The notes below the pieces were generated by a model that was given only the letters and a program-made list of their open reading frames with translations, did no database searches and was not told the DNA's origin. This document shows, in pieces, positions 21,901 through 32,978 of a stretch of 64,000 nucleotides of DNA (position 1 is the stretch's first letter; each line of letters begins with the position of its first letter). The translations under genes and the position numbers were made by a program. The DNA comes from Talinum fruticosum (Eukaryota; Streptophyta; Magnoliopsida; Caryophyllales; Talinaceae), in contig JAITYX010000022.1 of the NCBI GenBank assembly GCA_021018815.1, positions 3,100,001 to 3,164,000 on the forward strand. Direction: 5' to 3'.

Positions 21901-23479
21901 GTAGGGCAAAGTAAATAAAGCATTGAATTTGATTTTTATAGAGTGCATTTTTTTGTAGAGGGAATGTTTTCGAAGGGTGCTTGTTCCAAAGGGAAATGCA
22001 TATAGGGGTCTTAGTTTGGTGAGTTTTCCACTTAGGGAAGAAATACGAAGGGATCTCCCACATTTTTTTCTTATGGGTGAGTGGTGTTTTTTTTTCTTTA
22101 AACCCTGTTTTGGGGTCATTCGTTTGAAATGAAAAAGGTTTCATTCCCCTTGTGAATGATTGATTGCTCAATTATTGTACGAGTGAAGGGCGATAAAGTG
22201 AAGTATGATCAAGAAATGCAGGCGATAAATATACAGTTTTTACTTAACTATCTAATCTTATTCTTTAATTATTTAGAGGCATGATTTTATCTACATAGTT
22301 GGAAGGCTGGCAGCATATTAACCAATAATTAATCTATATATATTTTTTACGTGCAAGTGAGATCTAAAGCCCGATATAGCCTGGATTGAGCCCATATATC
22401 TAGTAATAATTCTCAGAGATTTCAACAATGGAATCATTTCACACCCACTTTAACCTTTGTAATCTTAGATAGTGGTTAGTCCTGGCAAAAGTTTGGATTG
22501 GACAAATCGATCAATGTATAAAATCGAATTTATCCGATCAACACTTGAGTTCGGACAATAAAATTGAGTTCGGACAACAAAAAGTCGAAACAATACTCGG
22601 TTTTTTTTAAGATCGGACATAATTTGTCCTATTAAAATTTCTAATTAATTTTCTCTCGTAAACAAAAAAAAAAAAAAAAAAGAAAAAAAACAGTCACTTA
22701 AATCGCCCAACCAACACACTAGCAAGCTATTATAAAACAACAACTCCACTTCATCATCTAACATTGAATTGAAATATCAACATATAGAGACATCTAATTA
22801 AACCTATACCCTTCCTTCCATCAAAAAAAAAAAAAAAACCCTAACCCTTCCCTTTTTTTTTCTTTTTTTTTTTAAATCACCATTATAACTTTTTGTTGAA
22901 CCGTCTCCATATAGAGACATCTAATTAAAGTAGCTCATCTTTGTATTTATGTTTAACTAACCAAAACATCCCATTCCCCACACCCACGAGCCTTTGCTGG
23001 ATGAGCTCACAATGTTCTCTAAATAAGTGGCAACCACCATTCAAGATTGGTTGAGTGGGCTTCAATGTCACCCAACCACTAGATACCGTGAAAACATCGT
23101 TAATTTAGGTCTCGGCCAGTCTAATTCTTATATGAGAGTGTCTCATAAAAGTGTTTCGATTGAAAGGATTCCATGATAAACAATATTTTAGAGGTTTTGG
23201 GATGATTATGCGTACACTTATTTACAGTGACTATTTGATTTATACGTAACGAATTAATACAAGTCACTCTAAATGAGTAAGTTGCCCCTATAATTATGAA
23301 AAGTTATCCTTAACATATTCGTCTCACGTTATCTCTTAAAAAAGACAAACTTGTACAAGACTCGGATCAAATTTAATTTAGTGTTATTCATTCATTATCA
23401 TTCCAAGTGGTGTACGACAGCAGTAAATTAGGTCAGCAATTTTTTCAAGACAATTAATATCGTTTAAGTATAAACATAT
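21901..23479. other. Spacer with A-tracts
   Basis: The 3' region of the DUF4378 gene followed by AT-rich sequence. Long A or T runs occur at 22660-22690, 22825-22840 and 22850-22875. The phrase 'atatagagacatctaatta' occurs twice (about 22780 and 22908). No gene is seen; the minus-strand frames at 21686-22171 are antisense to the gene end. Confidence 0.45.
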
Positions 23480-23770
23480 TCCTAAGCGTGTAATGATTAG
23501 CTTAACCTTTTGGTTGAGTTGGTTCTTAAACATGGTATCGAGCCAAGGTTGCTCATCGTTTGCCTTCGCTACCCCCAACGGATCATGCCACGTGTTGGGC
23601 CTTGGCAGTAGCCCATACATGAGGGGCGTGTTGGAGTTATTAAAGCAGAAAAGTCTCAGCATCTTATAAGTTTGTGAGTTACTCCTCCCATCGCCAATTA
23701 CTTTTGGGATGAAACCTCATGGGCTTGTATGCATTACTCGATTGAATTAAGGCCCAAATTTAATAAGTAC
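23480..23770 (+). mobile_element. TRIM-like miniature LTR retrotransposon remnant
   Basis: A primer-binding site, tggtatcgagcc (23533-23544), is close to the plant initiator tRNA-Met site TGGTATCAGAGC. Only about 85 bp later comes a purine tract (gaggggcg, to 23628) and TGTTGGAGTT, a typical LTR start at 23629. A PBS and polypurine tract this close are characteristic of TRIM elements. The upstream LTR is not recognisable and the downstream LTR seems truncated. The minus-strand open frame at 23384-23662 is a by-product. Confidence 0.55.
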
Positions 23771-24134
23771 TCAAATAAAGTAGACTGACTTATAATATAA
23801 ATTTTTTGTTACATTAAACAAAATATAGCAATACCGTCTCCTATAAACTTCTAGCTTCAATCAAGTTAATTTAGATGTAAATTTTTTTGGGGGTGCAGTA
23901 ATTTAAATGTAAATTAAAATTGAGGTACCTTATCTCATACGTGGGTCAGTTATATTAAGAATGTTGCATGCCTTTTAATTTGCATGTGATTGACCTCTTG
24001 TGCACATTATAAGTGATTAGTTTGGCTCTAACTACAGTAATAGGCGCAGCAAAATTAGTCCATAATCTACCACCTAAATCAAATTATCCAAATTTAAATT
24101 CGTAATTTAAAAAATAAAGTCAATTTTCATTCGA
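23771..24134. other. AT-rich spacer, no feature seen
   Basis: No gene or repeat boundary is visible between the TRIM remnant and the terminal-repeat element. Confidence 0.4.
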
Positions 24135-24304
24135 GGTGTGTTTGGTTGGGAGAAAAATCATTTTCCCGAAACTGATTTTCCAACGAAAAATGATTTTTTT
24201 GAAAATCATTTTCCACATACATTTCCCTTTGTTTGGTAGAATGAAAAATAATTTTTCAAAAATTCATTTTCCTTTGTTTGGTAGGAAGGAAATTAATAAC
24301 ATTT

Positions 24305-24414
24305 TCCTAAACCCGTACCCCATACCCTAAACCCTAAGCCCCATACCCTAAAGCCTAAGTGCCATACCCTAAACCCTAAACCTCATACCCTAAACCCTAA
24401 ACCCAAAACAAAGG
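24305..24414 (+). repeat. Interstitial telomere-like CCCTAAA array
   Basis: About four copies of a 21-bp unit of the form cataccctaaaccctaagcc, each built of degenerate CCCTAAA heptamers (the plant telomere repeat). Copies differ by a few bases (aagcct, aacctc), so the array is old or was never pure telomere. It lies near the left end of the 3-kb element. Confidence 0.75.
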
Positions 24415-24599
24415 AAACCAATAATGTTTCCTAAAAATAAAATAAAAAAAGAAATCAAAGTTATCCAAAAAGCATGAAAATGCATAAAATCAAAGAAGTG
24501 AAACCGCCAAAATACAAAAATACAGAGTTTGAACAATATTATCCAAAAAAAAAATGAAAACAAAAACCTAATTCAAAGTCACCAATTAGCATTAGTACT

Positions 24600-25428
24600 A
24601 ACTAGTGAAGGTACTGGTAGTGGTACCCATTTGCATAGTAATTGCCATGGCCAGGATGTGGTGGATGAAACCCATAAGCTGAGGCACCCAACACAGGAGG
24701 ACAACGATTGTCTGCCGGTCCAATAGGATAAACATAGGTCCTGTTGGCAAAAACATATTGAGGAGGGTACCTATCTCGTAGGCCTAGCAGCATAGGGGGA
24801 AGGGGTACTGTTGGGAGTGATGTTGGTGATACAAGGCACATACCCGAGTGCTGGTTGCTCAGGGCCTCTTGGATTGAGGCTTGATAACTTTAGTTGCCCT
24901 TTTCTTGTCTCGCTTTAGCCTCCTCGAGCTGGAATACACATTTTACCGGAGGGAACTGCTTTTCAAGCTTGTGCTCCTCAACACATTTTATCACAGCCTT
25001 CAGGGCACCGAGCTCTCATTCGTTCACCTCATCGTTCCGGTAGATAAGCATGCTAATTTTAGCTTTTCGTTCATCTATAGTGGGTGTGTGTGTGAGAGTG
25101 AATGAGTGAGAGAGAGAATGTTATGCACAATATGACATCCCTCCTACAGGATTTGATAAGTAAATGCTTGAAAAGCCATGATGTGACCTGAGAATGAAAT
25201 ATTTGTAGGCTAACTCATAATATGTATGAATATGAAAGAAGAAAACATGTGCACTGGGAGACAATGGGGACACATTTCTAGGCTTGGTTGGAGAAGAAAC
25301 CTTTTTACTTCCTTTAGATAGGATTGTAGCAGTGGCACAGGTGGGAACTGCTCGAGTAAGCTCAAATTGCATGGCCGGATTGACAACATCAATTTGTCTG
25401 CCACTTTTTATCAGTACTCCAATTACGC
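24600..25428 (-). pseudogene. FRIGIDA-like (FRL) gene fragment
   Basis: Minus-strand pieces match the FRIGIDA domain. A first exon-like piece (25428-25247) has a tttcag acceptor and encodes SGRQIDVVN, FEL, EQFPPVPLLQSYLKEV and SSPTKP, spread over two frames. A second piece (from 25074) encodes ALKAVIKCVEEHKLEKQFPP, then KPQSKRP and a stop. A Pro/Tyr-rich tail (LRDRYPPQYVF...YPIGPADN...GNYYANGYHYQ) follows in another frame to about 24602. This order is that of the C-terminal half of FRL3/FRL4-type proteins, which sit in the FRIGIDA scaffold family. Broken frames, a stop and the missing N-terminal part make it a pseudogene piece. The intron between the pieces seems retained, so it came from genomic DNA and not from cDNA. 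Confidence 0.65.
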
Positions 25429-26189
25429 CTGAAATTCCAAGAAATAGAAGTCAATAGTGGAAACACGAAACACAAAAAATCAATAATTGCTATCATTGTG
25501 CACACTAAAACCACATTGTCTTTTCATTACCTTTTATGCAGAGCATGTATACAACTAGAATTCAAAATTTCGAACGTTTTTTGTGCCTTTCATATCGTCT
25601 TTTCTTTTTCTAGTTTCAACATAAACTAAATGGAAATGCATAATCAATGGGATATCAATGACATTGACAACCAACTTCACTACAACTTTTCCTAGTACCT
25701 CAAGAACCCATGTTGAACACTTGATACAATGACAGAGTAAGGACACTTAAATTATTCATTTCAATAGACCCAAAACATAAACTTTTGGCAACGCTTATTC
25801 CTCCCTACAAATGAGACTTATGGCAATAAATACAATATTATAAAAATTAATGAAGTCAATGAGCCCAACCAATTAACACGGAAGAGCAACATAACTATTA
25901 ATCCTAAGGCCCTTAAAAATGGGGGGTGTTCCCGAGTGTGCACAGTGCTCGTCCAACTTTGCAGCTCCCGCACATTTACACTTTCTAATTCCTATCCCCC
26001 ACGCTTTTATACATATACTAACTTCGAGCAAAAATACTCTTCCTTTCATGGGAAGCACTACAGTTTCTTTGTTCCTTGTTCTCTACTAACTACAATATTG
26101 ATAACGAATTGATGGGCGGGCAAGCCAAGATCTTTACATAATACAATATTGTTAATATATATTAATAAGTAGAAACGAATGTAGAAGCT

Positions 26190-26400
26190 AATTGCGAGTA
26201 TCTACATCAGCAGAGCCCCCGGACCCCGAGGGAAGGGGCGACCGGATACCCAAACAGCCTCGATTGCAACCGGGTCGGAGGAACAAAAAACTGGTTCCAG
26301 GTCCGTTCTAGGTTCCGAGATTTTTGAAGTCGGTAATAGAACCCGAATTTTGGGTTCGGGTACCAGTTCCAAATTACCACTTACATTATTTTGATTCATT
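26190..26400. repeat. GC-richer 'gttcc/ggttcgg' segment inside the element
   Basis: Repeated words such as ggttcc, ccgggtcgg and gggttcgggtacc occur in a GC-richer block. Similar word-rich blocks occur in ends of plant hAT-type elements. No coding assignment is made; the minus-strand frame at 26202-26399 has no family likeness. Confidence 0.35.
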
Positions 26401-26749
26401 TTTGGGATCTAATAGCAACCAAAACAGACAATAAAAAGGCAAAATCAACACATTCACTTGTAAAGGCCTTTGCTTCAAGGCCGAGAATCAAAATCAACAA
26501 ACAGAAGACAAGATGTACTCGGAACCGAAGTAAAAATTGACAAAGAATTAACACGAACCTGAAACGCATAGGGAATCAATAAATATACTCAAAATCGAGA
26601 GGGGGAAAGAGAAACTCACGGGGCAGCGGCCGACGAGATACTCGTAAATCACCGGAGAGAAAAATCGGCAACCTGAAGAAAAACGGAGATAGATAATGCA
26701 AAAGGTGAGAATAGGGCGATGGAGTGAGGAAAGATCGAAGTCTTCAACA

Positions 26750-26960
26750 ATGGAATCGCAAGCTCAACTGCGTGAGGAAGGATGGACAGGGAGAGTTTCG
26801 AGCGGGCAAGGAGAGAGAAAACTGCGTGAGGAAGGATGGAGAGAGTGAGAGAGTCTTGAGCGAGGCATGGAGAGAGCTGCAAGGAAGGATGGAGAGAGAG
26901 AATCCGGTGAAGAAGGCGCGAGGATGGGTTTCCGGTGAAGAAGACGATGCGAGAGAGGCG
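26750..26960. repeat. Purine-rich imperfect repeat
   Basis: The words 'aactgcgtgaggaaggatgg' and 'ggagagag' recur three to four times at irregular spacing. The complementary strand is CT-rich, like a leader region. Long open frames on the minus strand here (26649-27130) are low-complexity by-products. Confidence 0.55.
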
Positions 26961-27577
26961 GAGAGAGAAAGAGCAGCTTGAGAAAATGGGAAAACGCAAG
27001 TTCCTTCTGCTCCCGGGGAAAATAGTTTCCTCTTTTTGGGGGAAAATTCATTTTCCCTGAAAATGATTTTCCGAAATTTATGGTACCAAACACATAAAAA
27101 TTGGAAAATTATTTTTCCCCAACCAAACACACCCTCAAACTCAAATTAATTGACCCATCCTGAGATAAGTCAGACTAAAGTTCTCAACATCTTTGATCTC
27201 TATTTGATTGGACTAATAAATTACCGGCAGAAAATTGTTGTTCCCCCATACTGAATACAATTCAGTGCTCATGCAATTTAGTCTCAGTGAGCTCGGAAAA
27301 TAGAAAAAAAAAAAGTTTGATAATTTTACGATCCTTAATTATGTAAATTACATAGTATATAATTCAATGGAAAAAATAATCCATGTATAATAAATTGATA
27401 TTTTTTGGAAGAAGCAGATGGATTAAACATTAAAGAAGCAACATAAACATGATCATATGATTAATTTTCTCATGAACTTCACAGACCCTACGTACATTAT
27501 ACACCGAGGCAAATATAAAACAAAGTAAAAACATGAAAATTGTGCCTTTTTAAATCTGGTAAATATAAGTAGATAAA

Positions 27578-28578
27578 TCAGTAAAGGAAAACATTAATAT
27601 GGGCAATGGTGTCAACCCCATCAGTTGTGTGTTGATCCACCTGGGGAGGGTCTCAATGGTGGCATACCCCTTGGCATTCTCATACTTCCCGGTCCCACCA
27701 ATGACAGCGATCTGAGATATCGGAGAGGCCGTCCGGTGGACTCCGAAGAAGCTAATGGTGTCGGCCTCCTCCTCATGGCCATGATCACCCCCATGGAAAA
27801 TGGCGGTGAAGGCCATTGTGTGGCTCTCCCCGTCTAAGGAGCTCGCTAGGTAAAACCCTTGCCCTCTCCCTAGAACCCCGGATCCAAGCTCGTGCCCCTC
27901 GGTCAGCTCATCATCGATGACTGTGATGGACCCGAACATGAGCTTCTGGAGGGTTGCCCCGGAAGGCAGCTGACCGGGGGTGACGAAGGCCTGGTTGTTT
28001 TTCCCTCCATTTACGACGGAGTTGGTGCCCGCATTTTGGATTAGGGTTTGGCCTTGTTGCTGGCTTTGACCGGTCAAGCTAGCCAGGTAGGGCACGTTGT
28101 TGTTGTTGATCATGTTATTGAGGTTGCTAAGGGGCACCCCGTTGGTGACCGGGAAGACCTGGTTATTGGGCTTCGAGAAGGGGATCCCATTCACATCCGA
28201 TGTGGCCACTATGCCGGTTACTATTCGCCCTGAGGCCTGGGACCCACCTAGAACATCGTGCATGAAGAAGGAGATGGCCAGGTGCTCTGGGCCTCCGGCC
28301 CCTCCGGCAGGCCCGGTAGGGAGAGGGCTGGCCGCAGTTGTAGGGTTAGGTTGAGGTACCTCAGCTTCAACATCAGAGGATGGAGGATCCACTTGTGCCA
28401 CTGGGGCCTGATCACTTGGTATCGGTGGTAAAGCTGGCAGGTCAGTAGGGTCGGGCAGTGGAGCCGGTGGGTTGTGTACCTCTACCTGGTCGAGGATTCG
28501 AGCCGAGCTGACGAGCCCAATGGTAAGGGACACTGCTAGTAGGATGCAGAGAATGGCAAGTGAGAGGGACTTGGCCAT
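27578..28578 (-). CDS. Dirigent protein, ESB1/DIR10-like (one frameshift)
   Basis: A single-exon gene of about 333 residues once one base is added. Residues 1-26 form a signal peptide ending VSSA. Residues 36-95 are a Pro-rich stretch (NPPAPLPDPTDLP...). The dirigent domain starts at EHLAISFFMHDVLGGS (about residue 98), has an Asn/Gln-rich insert around 150-190, and continues with FGSITVIDDELTEG, GRGQGFYLASS and GGTGKYENAKGYATIETLP. The frame breaks at a C4 run (27643-27646). One more C gives the family-typical HTTDGVDT end and a stop at 27580-27578. The unchanged frame instead runs to 27550 with an unrelated tail. Long dirigent proteins of this type act in the apoplast, guiding monolignol coupling and Casparian-strip lignin. 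A TATATATA box lies at 28664-28671, about 86 bp upstream. Confidence 0.88.
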
Positions 28579-28663
28579 CTTTTGGTGATTGTGCCTTAGG
28601 ACTTAAGAGGGGTGTGCCTTAATTGTGTTGTTGGTGGTGTGGAAAGAAGGTAGAGATTTAAGT

Positions 28664-28671
28664 TATATATA
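28664..28671 (-). promoter_or_regulatory. TATA box of the dirigent gene
   Basis: TATATATA on the gene strand, 86 bp before the start codon at 28578. This spacing suits a leader of about 50 bases. Confidence 0.5.
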
Positions 28672-29852
28672 GGTCGGCTTAGGGAAGGGTAAAAATATAA
28701 TAGACCAAAATGGAGCTGATGAGATTGGAGTGGTTACATATGCATGCAATATTATGGGATATTGGTTCACTTGCTCGTATATTTGGTGAAGTCAACCTAA
28801 CCTTGCTAGCTTTAATTAATGTGTACCATTTAAAATGAGATTTTATAATAATAAATTGTTGTAGTTTGAAGAATATATCAACAATACTCATGCTTCTAAT
28901 TTATAAGAATAACTAGTCTTTTTATAATTCCGATGCTTAGGTATTTAATATTTATTTTTTTAATCTTTAGATTTTCAATTTAATTTTTACCATCTCTAAG
29001 TTTGAATGTTCAATTAAGATGAAATTCTAATGAAAAATTTTAAAAAAATCAAGATTTGCCCTCATTAAATATAAAGCTGCTAGCATTACATCTCGTTTAA
29101 TGGAAAAATGACTAAAATTATTCTTTAAATTTTTTTGATAGAGATAAAGACCAAAATTGGGAGCTTATTTTTCAATCCAAAGAATTTGAACTTGTAAAAG
29201 AATAATAAGAGGAAGTAAAAAATTCAAGACGACCAGCCAATTACCAAGGACATTTTTAGCAATTCACTCACTTTATTGCAGAGTTCACCAAAATTAGGTG
29301 ATTAAATAATTAGGGGTGGTAAAAATTAAATCAAAATTTAAAAATTGAAAAAATAATGTTGAATATCTGAAGAGTGGTAAGCGTAAAAATTCGAATAACT
29401 ATGTATGCTTTTAATGCTGTAACGGTCTTAGCACTAATTTTTTATTTTAATCAACAATGTACTATCATTTTGTAACAAAATCAACCTATTACAATGCATA
29501 AACATCAATTTTTCAAAAAAATAAAAAAATAAAATAGTGGCATCCATATAACTCTTACATCTTAATTGAGAGGATCTTTGGTATATGTGCTAGAAATTTC
29601 TCTCGTACTTAACACGTTGCTCGAATAAACAACCAAATTGGGCACTATTTGCTGAAAATTCCAACCCAATCGTATATTTTGTTAAAATATGTACACAATC
29701 TTATTTCAAGCCAACATTAAAATCACAAACATATCCCTTCACCCAATGTTTTTGCCACTAGAACTTGTAATGAGGGGAAATCAAAGAGCCAGTTTATACA
29801 CCCCCCATCTAAAAATATCGAAACCCATGGACTTAGATTGAGCTCTTTCTCA
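28672..29852. other. AT-rich intergenic spacer
   Basis: No gene is seen. The 3' region of the minus-strand hydrolase gene lies at its right end. The minus-strand frame at 28679-28891 has no family likeness. Confidence 0.45.
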
Positions 29853-32800
29853 TCACAGTCCTGCATCTTTGTCTTCAATGCTCTTCCTCTCCCTCTCTAA
29901 CCTCAAGTTTCCGCCACTCGACCTCTCGTCTAACCACCCTATGACATCGTTGAACACAGTGTTGATGTTTTCAGGGAGCTCTCCGTAGGTCAAGGCGTGC
30001 CACATGCCCTCGTACAGCTTGAACGTCTTATCGGTGCTCGATGCTGTCTCGTATAGCTGCTTGCTGATGGCTGGGTCTGTCACCTTGTCGTCTCCTCCGT
30101 GAATCACAATGAAGGGTATCGTCACCTGTTCAAACGCATAAAACTCTCACTGTGAGAATTTAGACGCCACCAATAGGTCAATTTGGGCTTGAATTAATAT
30201 GCTCGTTGTGTTTCAATTTATTTTTTGTTTGGACTATTGAAGAAATGTCAAGGTAGAGTTAACTTTAAAATATATTAGTGACAAAAAACCCAAAATATTC
30301 CTATAATTTCATTAAAAAATAATTAATAAATGAAACTATGATTAAAGAAGGTAAAGGCAAACCTCATTCAATCTCTTCTCAAGTTCAGTAGAAGCATTGA
30401 GGAGTTCATTGGCAGTCTTCAAGCGTGGTCTTCCAGTGTACCAGTATGGATTCGACCTTACCTGTTAAAAAATCACATATTAGTGTCACTTCATATGCAC
30501 CTCGAATAACATTTAGTGAGTGACGTACAAATATGATAAACAGGTCATTTCACTCTAACCAGCTATTTTATACCATGGAGGGTAGCAACGTGGATCAAAC
30601 TCGTTTAATTAGATAGATCAAAATTATCAGTTCATATGAAAATCGAGAAGAAAAGATGTGGATTAAAGTGAAATTACCTCTTTTTTCCTCTCTGGATCTC
30701 TAACAGCTGCTTCAATGATATCTTGGGTGGGAACTATCCTCCAAGTAGGCACAAGGTGTGCAAGTTTTACCAAGAATGCTACTACCAGTGCATTTGGCTT
30801 TAAATCGTCAGCTATCTGCCAAAATACAGTTGATATCAAGTGAGATATAATCATCTAACACATAGTTTATGGTCCAACCACAAAAATACTTTCACATTTA
30901 ACTCTTTCATAGAATTTTTACATGTGTATTTCCTTTTAAAAAGAAATAGTTAGGTGATTTAAAAATTAAAAATATAATTAAAAAATTACCCAACATATTA
31001 ATATCTACAACTACTATAACAACAACAACAACAACTGTTAGTATAGATCCCGCGTTTAGGAAGTTTAGAAAGATCCAAACATAGATAATCTTACTCCCGA
31101 TAATATTTCAAGCAAACAGAGAGTCCAGTTATATGAGACCCACAATAAATTATAAAGACTATTATATACCACTTAATTAAAACCTACCAAAATTACTAAA
31201 AGCACTAAATTGACATCAATAAATTGGCTTCTTAAGATTATGCAACCAAAATAATTGTTTGTTAATTAAAAAATCTTAATAAATTTGTGGTGTCACATCA
31301 ACATCTTGTAAAATTTTCTATTTTTTTTTTTAGTTTTCGAATCTTTGTTACTAAAGTTGAACTACTCTTAATCATAAAATAATAAAAAATAGAGCTTTCT
31401 CACAATATATTTTCGTCATTAATAAAACTCGACCTAAAATCTTAAAAAAATAACTACTAAGCCACTTAAATCAACCCCTATCGAGCATTTCATGGGTTGG
31501 ATCAAGTGACACTGACGTATGGTCTGTCACGCTCATCAGTCTACTTCATTTCCTCATATACCACAACCAATCAGTAACGGCAAGAGGGGAAAATAATGCA
31601 TGCGTATAAACTGTGTTTAGAAGTTGGAAGACTTGGAAAATCACACACATTTTTGACTTAAACGCACCAACCAAATAATTTTCTTGACTTTACGCACCAA
31701 CCTTTTCTAATTTAGTCCAAATTTTCCGCCCACACATCGTTTTTGTTGGTATGATAAGACAGTCCATTCAAACATTTGTGTGTCATTTACTAAATTGTTT
31801 TTAAGGTTTAAGTTTTAAGGGGACTTGTAAATTATGTAAAAGAGTTGGGGCCAGGTTATGGGCTTGAGTTTGGTACTTCTATTCCATTAAATCTTTAAAC
31901 CCTACTAAAATTACCTATAAAATAGGGATCCAAATAGATGTCACATATTCATCCGTCTAAAAAAGTTTGTATGTCGTGTGATTACTTTAGTGGAAAATTC
32001 TGTCTTTATTGTTTTATTAAGATGTGAATCCATCTTTCTCATATGAAAAGTGAGTTCATTTTTACTATATTATTTCGGTATCCCTTAATGACTTTTTATT
32101 GTTAATAACTTCTACTAACTCCAACAAACATAAGGACATGTTTAAAATTGTTGTTAAAATCAGTTGTTATAATTAAAATGAGCTGAAATGATTATTTATT
32201 ATTGCTTTTTTGAGCTAAAATGGTCTAACTAGTCATCCAATTTAAGTTTAAATCACATTAATATAATGTCATTTCATACTTGATCCACGATATTTTGATT
32301 GGTCCAAACATCAACTGTACATATAATTCTAAATCAAAGTCAAATAAAAAATCCCATTAATTTGAGTACAAGTCAAAATGACATCGGCTGAAGTTCAGTT
32401 CCATGTTAGATATACGATTGTCTCATTTAGCTTAGATAATCAGGAAGATTAGTTTGTAATAATGTCTACTAAACTCAATTAAAGTGTCGGCAGGTCAAAA
32501 TGCAAGTGGAGTCATTAAGGTAAGGGTGATTTTGCAATTTGCATCCCTCAAAAGTCAAGACCCACAAAAAAGGGTGGTGGTCAAAATTAAAGGGATTAAT
32601 AATTAATTAATCTTAATTAAGGATGGATTATGATGCAATGCAAAGCGTGTGGGTAGTCAGAAAATGCGCGGCAGAAACGTGGCGGCAGTGGGATTGGAGG
32701 AGGAAGAAGGAGAGAGAGAGAGAGAGAGAGAGCACACCTTACACATGGGTGCGACCAAAACGGCACCGTCCCAGAAGTCAGGCATTTTTCTGTGCAATAG

Positions 32801-32917
32801 CAGAACCACAGCTCCTCCCATTGATTCTCCCATTATAAACCGCGCCTTCCCTTTGTTCTCCTCTTTTTCTGCTCACCCAATTCAGCATACCAACAAAATT
32901 CTTATTATTTCTATTTT

Positions 32918-32978
<61 letters not shown>

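Larger units (their letters stand above)
24135..27133. mobile_element. 3-kb element with terminal inverted repeats carrying a host gene piece
   Basis: The left end (ggtgtgtttggttggg from 24135) and the right end (its complement ending at 27133) are inverted copies. Both are followed by matching subterminal sequence with repeated 'aaaatcattttcc' words. Inside are a telomere-like array (24305-24414), a FRIGIDA-like gene piece on the minus strand (about 24600-25428) and a purine-rich repeat (26750-26960). I see no transposase. This is the make-up of a non-autonomous DNA transposon that picked up host sequence. The flanks do not show a clear target duplication, so the superfamily is unknown. Confidence 0.6.

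Noticed and set aside
24305..24414. Chromosome end
   Set aside because: The telomere-like units are degenerate, only about 110 bp long and flanked on both sides by ordinary sequence.
26649..27130. Overlapping minus-strand frames rich in Ser/Pro/Leu
   Set aside because: They read the complement of a purine-rich repeat, and several frames are open at once, as expected from low complexity.
32649..32975. Plus-strand frame with long RE and IY repeats
   Set aside because: It is antisense to hydrolase exon 4 and runs through the AG and TA microsatellites.
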